Assembly (NCBI GenBank): GCA_041580375.1
Contig: JBFGDZ010000008.1
Coordinates: forward strand, 1-41,057
Origin: JAPUIN01 sp041580375
Lineage (GTDB): Bacteria; Acidobacteriota; Polarisedimenticolia; Gp22-AA2
Direction: 5' to 3'
DNA: 41,057 nt
A program made the translations under genes and the position numbers. Shown here piece after piece: positions 1 through 8,024 of this stretch (position 1 is its first letter; each line of letters opens with the position of its first letter). The notes under the pieces are model-generated. The model saw only the letters and a program-made list of their open reading frames with translations, made no database searches and was not told the origin of the DNA.

Positions 1-40
1 GCCGCGCCTCCCGGCGGCGGCCCGACGCCCGGAGGGTCCG

Positions 41-2125
41 ATGCCACTGTCCCGCGCCACGCGCCGCGTCCTCATCGTCCTGATCATCCTCGCCGTGCTG
101 GCCGTCGCCGGCGCGGCGGTGCTGCCGAGGCTTCTGGACGTCAATCAGTACCGTCCTCTCATCGCCGACAAGGTGCGCCAGGCGACGGGCCGGACGATCA
201 AGATGGGGACGATCACTCTGCGCCTCCTCCCGTCCCCCGCGCTGCGGGTGAAGGGAATCACCGTCTCCGAGGGGCCCCGGTATCCGGATGCCACCGCCAT
301 GAAGACCGAATCCCTCTCGATCCGGGTGGCGCTGCTCCCCCTGCTGCGCGGCGAGTTGGCGATCCGTTCGATCGTTCTGCATGCTCCCGCCCTCAACCTG
401 ATCCGGGACGAACGCGGGCGTTGGAATTTCGACGACCTGCTGGCGCGCGCGGATGGGGACGCCGCGCCGGCCGGAAAGAAGGGCGGCGGAACCCCGCTCA
501 AGGTGGCGGTGGAGCGGGCGGTCGTCCGATCCGCCAGACTCCACATCTTCGATGACGCCGTGGCGCCGGGCTCGCGGACGAAGGCGACCATCGGGCCGAT
601 CGACGCTGTCGTGAAAGGTTGGGGCGCCGATCAGGAGACCGAGATCGATCTGTCGCTGAAGATGGGGGGCAATCGGCTGAATGCGGGTGCGCGGATTCTC
701 GATCCGCGCGGATCGCCGCGTCTGTCGGCTCGCGTGGAGGGGCAGGGGCTGCGGGCCGCAGAGCTGGCGGCGCTCCTGCCGTGGCTGGGGATCGCGAGCC
801 CCGCCGGTCTCGACCTGGGAGGAGAGTTCGATCTGGACGGCTCGGCCGAGGTTCCGCTCGATAAGCCCGAGACGCTCGACTTCAAGGGGACCGTGCGCCT
901 GAATGGAGTGCGCTACTCCGACGCGTCGATGACGCAACCGCTCGAGCGGATCACCGGCACGCTTCGAGTCGAGGGCGATCGGGCGGAATGGCGGGAGTTC
1001 GGCGCGCGCATCGGAGATTCCTCGCTCCAAGGGAAGCTGCAGGTCCAGGATTTCCTCCGTCCCCGAGTCGGCTTCCAACTCTCGTCGCCGACGCTCGACC
1101 TCAACGAGATCCTGGCGGCCTTCAGCGGGACTCCTTCCGCGCCGGCCGTCCAGCCCGGAGCGGGGAAGCCGGGCGGCGCCTCGACGGGGCTGTTCGACCA
1201 GGTGCGGGCGCGCGGCTCGCTGAACGTCGACCAGCTGCGCTTTCAGACCTTCGACCTGACGGATGTCGAGACGTCGGGAGGGCTGGAGAACGGCGTTCTC
1301 GCCCTGCAGGATCTGAAGGCCGGGTTCTACGCGGGAAGGCTCGTGGGCGCCGCCAGCGCCGATCTGACGGGCGAGTCCCCGCTCTACAAGGTCTCGGCCA
1401 TGCTGGAGAACGTGGATCTCGATCCCCTCCTGAACGCCTACGATCGCTCGCTGCAGGGGCTCCTTCGTGGAAGGCTCACGGGGAATCTGGACGTGCAGAG
1501 CTCGGGGCTGGCCATGGAGCAGATCCTGTCGAGCGCAGGCGGCACGGGACGCCTCGAGGTGACCGGAGGAACGCTTGCGTCGTTCAGCGTGCTGAAGTAC
1601 GTGGCGGCGTTTCTGGAGTTGGCGGGCGGAAAAGGCGTCGGCCGTGACGAAACGCCTTTCGAGTATCTGCGCGGCACGCTCGCGATCGGCGGAGGCAAGG
1701 CGCGCACCCGGGACCTCGAGCTGCACTCGGCCGATCTCGATCTGTCGGGCTCGGGATGGGTCGGGCTGGACGCCTCGCTCGATCTGGACGTGAGGGCGCG
1801 ATTCTCGCCGGAGGCGACGGCCGGCATGGCGGCGAAGAACCAGAGGGTCGGCGCGCTGACCGACGCGGAGGGCCGTATGGTGGTGCCCTTCAATCTGAGC
1901 GGATCGCTCGCCGGGCCGAAGTTCCGCTTCGACACCGGCAGTCAGCTCCGCGAGCTGCGGGAGGAGGGCAAGGAGAAGCTCAAACAACGCGCTCTCGACC
2001 GGCTCCGGGACAGGATCCAGGAGAGGACCGACAGAAAGAGGGAGGATGCGCCGCCGCAGGAGCAGCCGCCGCCCCAGGAGCAACAGCCGCCGCCGGTCGA
2101 GGAGGAGGCCGAGCCGCAGCCCTGA
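41..2125 (+). CDS. AsmA family protein
   Basis: A 694-residue protein of the AsmA family, envelope proteins with one N-terminal membrane anchor and a long periplasmic beta-rich body, linked in other bacteria to outer-membrane assembly or phospholipid transfer. A hydrophobic anchor lies at about residues 9-30, followed by the family-typical start (LDVNQYRPLIADKV) and an AsmA N-terminal region with RWNFDDLL near residue 130. The AsmA C-terminal region is at about 470-640 (LLRGRLTGNLDVQSSG). The tail is a charged stretch (about 640-670) and a Pro/Gln/Glu-rich run. The ATG at 41 follows a strong Shine-Dalgarno (GGAGGG, 5 nt spacing). Its promoter lies outside the window. It converges on the next gene with 8 bp between stops. 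Family confident; exact role unknown. Confidence 0.88.
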   Translation: MPLSRATRRVLIVLIILAVLAVAGAAVLPRLLDVNQYRPLIADKVRQATGRTIKMGTITLRLLPSPALRVKGITVSEGPRYPDATAMKTESLSIRVALLPLLRGELAIRSIVLHAPALNLIRDERGRWNFDDLLARADGDAAPAGKKGGGTPLKVAVERAVVRSARLHIFDDAVAPGSRTKATIGPIDAVVKGWGADQETEIDLSLKMGGNRLNAGARILDPRGSPRLSARVEGQGLRAAELAALLPWLGIASPAGLDLGGEFDLDGSAEVPLDKPETLDFKGTVRLNGVRYSDASMTQPLERITGTLRVEGDRAEWREFGARIGDSSLQGKLQVQDFLRPRVGFQLSSPTLDLNEILAAFSGTPSAPAVQPGAGKPGGASTGLFDQVRARGSLNVDQLRFQTFDLTDVETSGGLENGVLALQDLKAGFYAGRLVGAASADLTGESPLYKVSAMLENVDLDPLLNAYDRSLQGLLRGRLTGNLDVQSSGLAMEQILSSAGGTGRLEVTGGTLASFSVLKYVAAFLELAGGKGVGRDETPFEYLRGTLAIGGGKARTRDLELHSADLDLSGSGWVGLDASLDLDVRARFSPEATAGMAAKNQRVGALTDAEGRMVVPFNLSGSLAGPKFRFDTGSQLRELREEGKEKLKQRALDRLRDRIQERTDRKREDAPPQEQPPPQEQQPPPVEEEAEPQP

Positions 2126-2133
2126 ACTTCGGG

Positions 2134-2607
2134 CTACTGGACCCGGAGAACCCGGATCGACGTGTACCCCGACTCCACCGTCCGGCCGTCCTTTCCCTCG
2201 ATCCTCATCCGGATCATGTGGACCCCCACCCGGCGCAGCACGAAGCGTTTTGTGTAGGACAGGATCACGCGGCTCTCGTCATCCGGGTGCCTGCAGGCCG
2301 GGTTCTCGCGTACGCGCAGCGGTTCGTCTTCGGTGTGGGCCGGATCGATGCGGATCCAGGTCACGGCGGCGTGACAGAAGTTCGAATCGTCCGGAGCGAT
2401 GCCCGTGAGCCGGGCCGTCACCACCACCTCGACGGGGGAGAACCCGACGGCCTTGTCGGCGACGAGGCGCAATCGAGGGCGATCCGACTCCTCCTCCGCG
2501 TCCTTTCGATTCCGGGCTTCGCCGGACGGCGACTGCAGGACGCCGATCGCGAGAACCGCGAGAGCGATCGCCTTCAGACGGACGGCGGGCCTGGCAGGAT
2601 GCGACAT
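2134..2607 (-). CDS. small exported protein of unknown function
   Basis: A 157-residue protein whose family I do not recognise. Residues 1-31 look like a Sec signal peptide (positive start, hydrophobic core KAIALAVLAIGVL, small residues before the likely cleavage site at SGEA). The mature part is charged and appears beta-rich, with two cysteines (NFCHAAV and PACRHPD) that could form a disulfide. Its pattern (SPVEVVVTARLTG and a final YTSIRVLRVQ strand) resembles a single Ig-like or PKD-type domain; that is inference. A good -10 box ends 7 bp before the ATG, so the mRNA may be leaderless. The gene converges on asmA. Confidence 0.65.
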   Translation of the reverse strand: MSHPARPAVRLKAIALAVLAIGVLQSPSGEARNRKDAEEESDRPRLRLVADKAVGFSPVEVVVTARLTGIAPDDSNFCHAAVTWIRIDPAHTEDEPLRVRENPACRHPDDESRVILSYTKRFVLRRVGVHMIRMRIEGKDGRTVESGYTSIRVLRVQ

Positions 2608-2614
2608 CCCGACC

Positions 2615-2643
2615 AGTATAGGACCGTTCCGGCATGGTGGCCA
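2615..2643 (-). promoter_or_regulatory. predicted sigma70-type promoter of the small exported protein gene
   Basis: On the minus strand: -35 TGGCCA (2643-2638, 4 of 6 consensus), 17 bp spacer, -10 TATACT (2620-2615, 5 of 6). The predicted transcription start is about 2608, directly next to the ATG at 2607, which implies a leaderless mRNA. There is no convincing ribosome binding site. Confidence 0.5.
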
Positions 2644-2855
2644 CGGCGAGGCCGTCGAATGTCCTCACATCAGGACGGGTGGATCCTCATCGGGTGACAT
2701 GATCCCGGCCTCCCGGCGAATATTCAGCCGGAGCGGCCGTTTTCCGGAGCACGGAGCGATCGTCCGCCGCGTCGCGCATGGCACGGAATTGGCTATTTCA
2801 GGGATGGGGATCCTGGCCCGGTGGGCCGCGGGTCCGGAAAGGCGGGATCGTGGCC

Positions 2856-5033
2856 ATGCGCGACAATTCGATTCGAAGCGTTTTAGGTCTCACAGCGCTC
2901 GCGACTCTGCTCATCGGCCTCGGGGTTGCGCGGCCGGCGCGGGCCGAGCATCCGGCCGATCCCGAGTACGGGGCGACATACGCCCGCGTCCGCTACGTGC
3001 AGGGCGAGGCGAACCTCCAGTCGCTCCGGGAGGGCGCAATCGATGAGGCCGTCGTCAACGATCCGCTGGAGTCGGGCGATCGTGTCTCGACCGGGTACGG
3101 CCGCATGGAGATCGAGCTCGCGGACGGCGCGATCGTCTGGCTGGACGAAGCGACGGTCGCGGAGTTCCAGAGCCTCTCCGACGTCGCCGATCGGTATGGC
3201 AGCACCAATCTGATCGCCCTGGTCGAAGGGAGCCTGCGAATCGACACGCAGGAGGCCGGGGACTCGGAGCCGGCCTTCCAGATCGACACGCGGGCCGGTT
3301 CGGTCTACCTGCTGTCTGAGGGATCGTTCCGGATCGACGCCGAGGGCGACGTGGCGACGGTCTCGGCATTCCGCGGAGTCGTCGAGATTTCCGGAGACAA
3401 GGGGTCGGTCCTCGTGCGCAGCGGCGAGAGGACGAGCGTGCGCGCGGGCGACCGGCCGGGCGATCCCCGGCCCTTCAACACGCTGCGGCTGGACGAGTTC
3501 GATCGATTCCACGACGAGCGGATCGATGCTTATGTCCGTCGCGGAGGGAGCGAGCCGATCGAGGAGATCCGCAGAGAGGTTCCCGCGGAGGTGAGGCCCT
3601 TCGTTCTGGAGCTGTCGGTCTACGGAGGATGGCATCACCACGGCATCTACGGCTGGGTGTGGCGCCCGGCGTATCACGGCGGCTGGGGGCCTTACGTCGA
3701 GGGCCGCTGGGTCTGGTATCCGACCGGCTGGGTCTGGGTGTCCTACGATCCCTGGGGCTGGGCTCCCTATCATTACGGCCGCTGGGATCACGTCGTCGAT
3801 CTCGGGTGGATCTGGATCCCCGGATCGCGCTGGAGCGGGGCCTGGGTCACCTTCGCCGTCGGGTCGTCCTACATCGGCTGGTGCCCTCTGAATTACTACA
3901 ACTATCCCGTCTACCATGACCGGTACTTCGGGTCCTACGCCGACGTGCGCGTCGATCACCTGCGCGGGCGCGGGTGGCGGTTCGCCAAACTGGGCGTCTT
4001 CGGCTCCCGGCTCGGCGCCCGCGATCTGATCGGCGCAAACCGTCTGCCTCGCGGGACGGACGTCGTCATCACGGGAGGGTTGCCGCGCTTCGATCCCCGA
4101 CGGGTCGCCTCCCATGAGACGGAGCGCAGGACCTTCATCCACAGGGTGCGCGAGTCGCGCAAGGCGGTTCCCGGCGTGGCGGCCTCGGGCGATCGGGTGC
4201 CGTTCAGAAAGATGGAGCGCGCTCCGAGACCCTCGATCCGCCGCGACGACGCGCGGGGCCGGGTCCCCGGCGTCCGGACTGCCCCGGCTCCCCGCGGTCC
4301 GGCCGTTCGCTCACGCGACGGCCGCCAGGCGCCCTCTCGATACGCCGCGCCCGACCACCGCTCGCGGCGCCCCGCCCCCGAACGGGGGGAGCGGGCGGAC
4401 CGCGACCGGAAGCAGCGCGCCGATGCCGCCCCCGCCCCTCCGTCCCGTCTCCACCGCGCGGCCGACGACCGGGATCGCGTCGTCGATCGCCTGATGCGCA
4501 ACATCAGAAACAACCGATCCCGATCGAGGCCCGTCGCGAAGGAGAAGGCCGAACGATCGGACGGGAGGAGCCGCGGCGCCGGCGCGCGGGCGAACACGTC
4601 CCGCAGGAGGAACGAGGGGGACAGGCCGCGCGCCGGGTCCCGATCGACTCCGACGAGGCGGCCGGACGCGAACCGGCCGCCCCGGGCGCGCGATTCCAGA
4701 CCGAACGCCGACAAGGCCCGATCCCGATCGGGGAGACCGTCGGCGAACCGTGACCGGTCCCGATCCGACCGATCCTCCGTCAACAATCATCGAGGCCGGA
4801 CCGGCCGGCCCTCCGCCAACCGTGACCGATCCCGATCCGGGAGACCCTCCGCGAATCGGGACCGATCCCGATCCGGGAGGCCTTCCGCGAATCGGGACCG
4901 ATCCCGATCCGGACGGCCATCGGCAAACCGCGCGAGGCCGCGTTCCGAGCGATCGTCCGCCAGGCCCTCATCGTCCGATCGCTCTTCCAGGAATCGATCG
5001 TCATCAGGCAAGCCGAAGGACAAGGACCGCTGA
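2856..5033 (+). CDS. exported FecR-domain protein with Trp/Tyr/Gly-rich region and Arg/Ser repeat tail
   Basis: About 725 residues. I chose the ATG at 2856 because it has a purine-rich binding site (GGAAAGGCGGG) and gives a clean signal peptide (hydrophobic core SVLGLTALATLLIGLGVA, cleavage near ARA). A longer in-frame start at 2778 would bury the signal. After cleavage comes a FecR domain (about 35-200: VRYVQGEANLQ, GDRVSTGYGRMEIEL, RGVVEISGDKGSVLVRSGE). Next is an aromatic region, about 250-360, rich in WxW/GW motifs (YGWVWRPAYHGGWGPY, WVSYDPWGWAPYHYGRW) and resembling DUF6600-type repeats. The last roughly 300 residues are basic and probably disordered, ending in seven 12-residue repeats. 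FecR domains elsewhere sense or transduce signals in the periplasm, but no sigma or TonB partner is adjacent. Function unknown. Confidence 0.8.
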   Translation: MRDNSIRSVLGLTALATLLIGLGVARPARAEHPADPEYGATYARVRYVQGEANLQSLREGAIDEAVVNDPLESGDRVSTGYGRMEIELADGAIVWLDEATVAEFQSLSDVADRYGSTNLIALVEGSLRIDTQEAGDSEPAFQIDTRAGSVYLLSEGSFRIDAEGDVATVSAFRGVVEISGDKGSVLVRSGERTSVRAGDRPGDPRPFNTLRLDEFDRFHDERIDAYVRRGGSEPIEEIRREVPAEVRPFVLELSVYGGWHHHGIYGWVWRPAYHGGWGPYVEGRWVWYPTGWVWVSYDPWGWAPYHYGRWDHVVDLGWIWIPGSRWSGAWVTFAVGSSYIGWCPLNYYNYPVYHDRYFGSYADVRVDHLRGRGWRFAKLGVFGSRLGARDLIGANRLPRGTDVVITGGLPRFDPRRVASHETERRTFIHRVRESRKAVPGVAASGDRVPFRKMERAPRPSIRRDDARGRVPGVRTAPAPRGPAVRSRDGRQAPSRYAAPDHRSRRPAPERGERADRDRKQRADAAPAPPSRLHRAADDRDRVVDRLMRNIRNNRSRSRPVAKEKAERSDGRSRGAGARANTSRRRNEGDRPRAGSRSTPTRRPDANRPPRARDSRPNADKARSRSGRPSANRDRSRSDRSSVNNHRGRTGRPSANRDRSRSGRPSANRDRSRSGRPSANRDRSRSGRPSANRARPRSERSSARPSSSDRSSRNRSSSGKPKDKDR
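4710..4961 (+). repeat. seven tandem 36-bp coding repeats
   Basis: Seven consecutive 36-bp units (starting at 4710, 4746, 4782, 4818, 4854, 4890 and 4926) encode variants of NRDRSRSGRPSA. Units 4 to 6 (4818-4925) are the most alike; the outer units have drifted (for example NNHRGRTGRPSA and NRARPRSERSSA). They lie in the C-terminal tail of the FecR protein and keep the frame. Confidence 0.9.
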
Positions 5034-5049
5034 CACGATCCCCCAAAAC

Positions 5050-5079
5050 GGGCGTCATCACTGGCGTTTCTTGACGCCC
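5050..5079. repeat. inverted repeat overlapping the def promoter
   Basis: GGGCGTCA (5050-5057) and its exact complement TGACGCCC (5072-5079) are separated by 14 bp. The right arm covers the -35 box of the def promoter. It could be an operator, or a hairpin ending the upstream FecR transcript; no T-run follows, so it is not a canonical intrinsic terminator. Confidence 0.55.
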
Positions 5080-5099
5080 CGGAGGCCGTGTGGTACATA
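5071..5099 (+). promoter_or_regulatory. predicted sigma70 promoter of def-fmt-rsmB
   Basis: -35 TTGACG (5071-5076), 17 bp spacer, -10 TACATA (5094-5099). The predicted start of transcription is about 5106, only 4 nt before the def ATG at 5110, so def would be translated from an almost leaderless mRNA. Confidence 0.7.
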
Positions 5100-5109
5100 A
5101 CAGGGCCCC

Positions 5110-5637
5110 ATGGCGGTTCTCCCGATTCTCCGATACCCGCACGACATTCTGCTGACCGAATCCCAGCCGGTCCGCGAGATCACGCCCGATCTGCGGCGGC
5201 TCGTTCAGGACATGATCGAGACCATGCACGCGGCGCCGGGCGTCGGTCTGGCCGCGAACCAGATCGGCGTGACGAGAAGGGTCGCCGTCATCGACCTCTC
5301 CGTCGGCGAGAAGAAGGAGGATGTGCTCGTCCTGATCAATCCGAGGATACTGGAGTCGAGCGGAGGGTACGTCGAGGAGGAGGGATGCCTGAGTCTGCCC
5401 GGATTCACGGAGAAGGTGAGGCGCCCCGAGTACTGCGTCATCGAGGCGATGGACCTCGATGGGCGTGTCCGCACGCTCGAGGGGCGCGACCTTCTCGCGC
5501 GCGCGTTCAACCACGAGATCGATCATCTGCGCGGCCGCCTGTTCATCGAGCATCTGAGCAGTCTGAAACGAAGGCTGATCAGGAAGAAGGTCCACAAGCG
5601 TATGCGATCCGGGGACTGGGATCTCGTTCCCGCGTGA
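5110..5637 (+). CDS. def: peptide deformylase
   Basis: Removes the formyl group from the N-terminal formyl-methionine of nascent proteins in the cytoplasm. At 175 residues it has normal family length. All three metal-site motifs are intact: GVGLAANQIG (about 42-51), EEGCLSLP (about 92-99, metal-ligand Cys) and HEIDH (about 136-140, two His ligands and catalytic Glu). It is followed after 10 bp by fmt, which adds the formyl group it removes, a common pairing. A strong promoter sits just upstream, and no Shine-Dalgarno is evident. The C-terminus (SSLKRRLIRKKVHKR) is basic, as in many deformylases. Confidence 0.97.
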   Translation: MAVLPILRYPHDILLTESQPVREITPDLRRLVQDMIETMHAAPGVGLAANQIGVTRRVAVIDLSVGEKKEDVLVLINPRILESSGGYVEEEGCLSLPGFTEKVRRPEYCVIEAMDLDGRVRTLEGRDLLARAFNHEIDHLRGRLFIEHLSSLKRRLIRKKVHKRMRSGDWDLVPA

Positions 5638-5647
5638 CGATGGGCCG

Positions 5648-6613
5648 ATGCGAATCGTCTTCATGGGGACGCCGAAGTTCGCCAGGACCTCCCTGAAGGC
5701 CCTCCATCAGGACGGCCACGACATCGTTTCCGTCGTGACGCGGCCGGATCGGCCCCGCCGGCGTCGTTCCTCGCCCCCGGAGCCGTCCCCGGTCAAGAGC
5801 GAGGCGGAGCGCCTCGGCTTGACCGTGCTGCAACCGGATTCTCTCGGCGAGCCGGGATTCCGGGAACGGATCGCAGCGCTCGAGCCCGAGACCATCGTCG
5901 TCGCCGCCTTCGGCCGCATTCTGCCGCCGGAGATCCTCGCGCTCCCTCCCCGCTGGTGCATCAACGTGCACGCATCGCTGCTTCCCCGCTACCGCGGCGC
6001 CGCGCCGATCGCGCGCGCGATCCTGAACGCGGAGAAGATCACGGGCGTGACGACGATGAAGATGGATCAGGGGCTCGATACGGGCGGGATCCTGCTGCAG
6101 CGCGAGTGCGCCATCGGGCTCACGGAGACGGCCGGCGAGCTGACGGAGCGTCTCGCGGTCGTCGGCGCCGACCTTCTCCTGGAGACCCTGGAGCAGCACG
6201 GCCGGGGCGCGCTGGAGCCGCGCGGTCAGAACGAGAGTGAAGCGACGCTCGCCCCGCCACTCAGGAAGGAGGAGGGATGCATCGACTGGTCCGTGCCGGC
6301 GGAGTCGATCGCGGGTCTCGTGCGCGGCTGCAACCCGTGGCCGACGGCGTTCACCCACCTGAAGGGCACGACTGTGAAGATCCTGCGGGCCGAGGTGAGT
6401 TTCGAGCCCCTGGTGCGACGGCGCCGCGCGTCAAGGCCGGGCCGCATACTCCGCGCCGACGACCGGCGCATCGTGGTGCAGTGCCGCGGGGACTCGCGCC
6501 TGGGGATCCTCGAGCTGCGGTTCCCCGGCAGTCGGACGATGTCGGCGCGCGACGCCCTGAACGGCCGTCACGTCCGCGTGGGGGACGCCTTTGGTCCGGC
6601 GCGGTCGCGGTGA
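5648..6613 (+). CDS. fmt: methionyl-tRNA formyltransferase
   Basis: Formylates Met-tRNA(fMet) using 10-formyl-tetrahydrofolate. 321 residues. The N-terminal Rossmann-like domain begins MRIVFMGTPKFA; the catalytic region reads INVHASLLPRYRGAAPI (about 105-121, catalytic Asn and His) with the later Asp in KMDQGLDTGGIL. The C-terminal tRNA-binding domain follows from about 205 (EGCIDWSVPAESI). Because it uses folate, the cell appears to run a tetrahydrofolate C1 pool alongside the H4MPT system encoded further right. Its 3' end overlaps the next gene by 23 nt. Confidence 0.96.
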   Translation: MRIVFMGTPKFARTSLKALHQDGHDIVSVVTRPDRPRRRRSSPPEPSPVKSEAERLGLTVLQPDSLGEPGFRERIAALEPETIVVAAFGRILPPEILALPPRWCINVHASLLPRYRGAAPIARAILNAEKITGVTTMKMDQGLDTGGILLQRECAIGLTETAGELTERLAVVGADLLLETLEQHGRGALEPRGQNESEATLAPPLRKEEGCIDWSVPAESIAGLVRGCNPWPTAFTHLKGTTVKILRAEVSFEPLVRRRRASRPGRILRADDRRIVVQCRGDSRLGILELRFPGSRTMSARDALNGRHVRVGDAFGPARSR

Positions 6614-7958
6614 GACCAACGGACGATCCGAGGCGCTGCGCATCCTCGACGTCCTGGAGACGGGCCGGGGACATTCGCACTCCCTGCTGGCCCGCCTGCC
6701 GGCCTCGCTCGACGAGCGGGAGCGCCGGCTGGCCACCGAGCTCGTCTACGGCGTCCTGAGGCGGCGCGCGGCTCTCGATCGCGTCATCGCGCGGCACGCA
6801 TCCCGTCCCCTCGACCGCGTCGACCCGACGCTCCGCAACGCCCTCCGCCTGTCGCTCTACCAGATCCGCCATCTCACGCGCGTGCCAATTCCCGCCGCCG
6901 TGGACGAGGGCGTGCGACTCGTGCGCTCGCGCCTGGGGCGCTCGCGGGCGGCGTTTGCGAATGCCGTCCTGCGCGCCGCGTGCCGCGACCAGGAGACGAT
7001 CGAGCCGACCGGGGCGACGGACGGTCCGCAGGACGACTCGGCCGATGGGCTCGCCCGGGAGCACTCGTTCCCCCGCTTTCTGGTCGAGAGATTCCTGCGC
7101 CGTTACGGGACGTCCGGTACGGCGGCTCTTCTCGAGACCATGAACCGGCCGGCTCCCTCGAGCGTGAGGATCCGCGCGGGCCGCGCCGGGCGCGATGCGT
7201 GGATCGCCCGGCTGCGCGCGGACGGAATCGACGCGGAACCGTCGCGCCTCCTTTCCGGCGCTCTGCGGATCCTGCGCGGCGCCGTCCAGCACAGCGCCGG
7301 CTTCCGCGGCGGGGAGCTCTTCATCCAGGACGAGGCCTCCCAGTTGGTCATCGAGCTGCTGCGTCCGATCCCCGATGGCTCTCCCGTGATCGATCTCTGC
7401 GCGGCGCCCGGAGGGAAGATTCTCGCGATCGCCGAGGCCCTGCCGCGTGGCGCGCCGCTTCCCGTCGCGGCCGATCGATCCGCGGCGAGGCTGCGGCTCC
7501 TGCGGGAGAACGCGGAGCGTTCGAGGAGCCCGGCGCTCCGTTTCGTCGTCATGGACGCACGCCGGCCGGCGCTGCTCGGCCGGTTCGAGCGCGTCCTCCT
7601 CGACGCCCCGTGCTCGGGAACCGGCATCATCCGGCGCCATCCCGAGATCCGGTGGAGACGCGGCGAGGCGCAGATCCGAGAGTTCGCCCTCAAGCAGGAG
7701 GCCATGCTCGATGCGGGATGGTCGCTCGTGGACAAGGGAGGCCGCCTCGTCTACGCCGTCTGCAGCCTGGAGCCCGAGGAGGGGCGCGAGCGGATCGCGG
7801 AGCTGACCCGCGCTCACCGCGAGGCCGAGGTCGTCGACGCGCGCACTTGCCTCCCGGCCGCGGCGCATCCTCTGGTGACGGAGGACGGGTTCCTGGAGAC
7901 GCTGCCGCACAGGGACGATCTGGACGGATTCTTCGCGGCCGTCCTGCGGCGTCGATGA
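6591..7958 (+). CDS. rsmB: 16S rRNA (cytosine-967-C5)-methyltransferase
   Basis: A SAM-dependent RNA m5C methyltransferase of the RsmB (Sun/Fmu) family, 455 residues from a TTG start inside the end of fmt (GGGGGAC lies about 8 nt upstream). The N-terminal NusB-like domain covers about 12-150 (RILDVLETGRG, RNALRLSLYQIRHL). The catalytic domain has the SAM motif DLCAAPGGK (about 267), DAPCSGTG (about 338, the PC motif) and AVCSLEPEEG (about 389, nucleophile Cys). The def-fmt-rsmB order is common across bacteria. The start is the least certain point; a downstream start would shorten it by up to 15 residues. Confidence 0.93.
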   Translation: MVRRGRGETNGRSEALRILDVLETGRGHSHSLLARLPASLDERERRLATELVYGVLRRRAALDRVIARHASRPLDRVDPTLRNALRLSLYQIRHLTRVPIPAAVDEGVRLVRSRLGRSRAAFANAVLRAACRDQETIEPTGATDGPQDDSADGLAREHSFPRFLVERFLRRYGTSGTAALLETMNRPAPSSVRIRAGRAGRDAWIARLRADGIDAEPSRLLSGALRILRGAVQHSAGFRGGELFIQDEASQLVIELLRPIPDGSPVIDLCAAPGGKILAIAEALPRGAPLPVAADRSAARLRLLRENAERSRSPALRFVVMDARRPALLGRFERVLLDAPCSGTGIIRRHPEIRWRRGEAQIREFALKQEAMLDAGWSLVDKGGRLVYAVCSLEPEEGRERIAELTRAHREAEVVDARTCLPAAAHPLVTEDGFLETLPHRDDLDGFFAAVLRRR

Positions 7959-7979
7959 GCCGGCGCGGCGCGGCTTCTT

Positions 7980-8008
7980 TTGGCGCGCTCCGGGCGCTGT
8001 GCTACCAT
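7980..8008 (+). promoter_or_regulatory. predicted sigma70 promoter of the PASTA-rpe unit
   Basis: -35 TTGGCG (7980-7985), 17 bp spacer, -10 TACCAT (8003-8008); predicted start of transcription about 8015. This excludes the longer in-frame starts at 7980 and 8007 for the gene that follows and supports a start at 8025 or 8031. Confidence 0.55.
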
Positions 8009-8024
8009 GCCCCGGGATCGGAGC

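Noticed and set aside
2694..2724. Possible promoter for the FecR gene (GTGACA with AATATT downstream)
   Set aside because: The -10 match is poor at permitted spacings (about 3 of 6) and the leader would be long; not enough to call.
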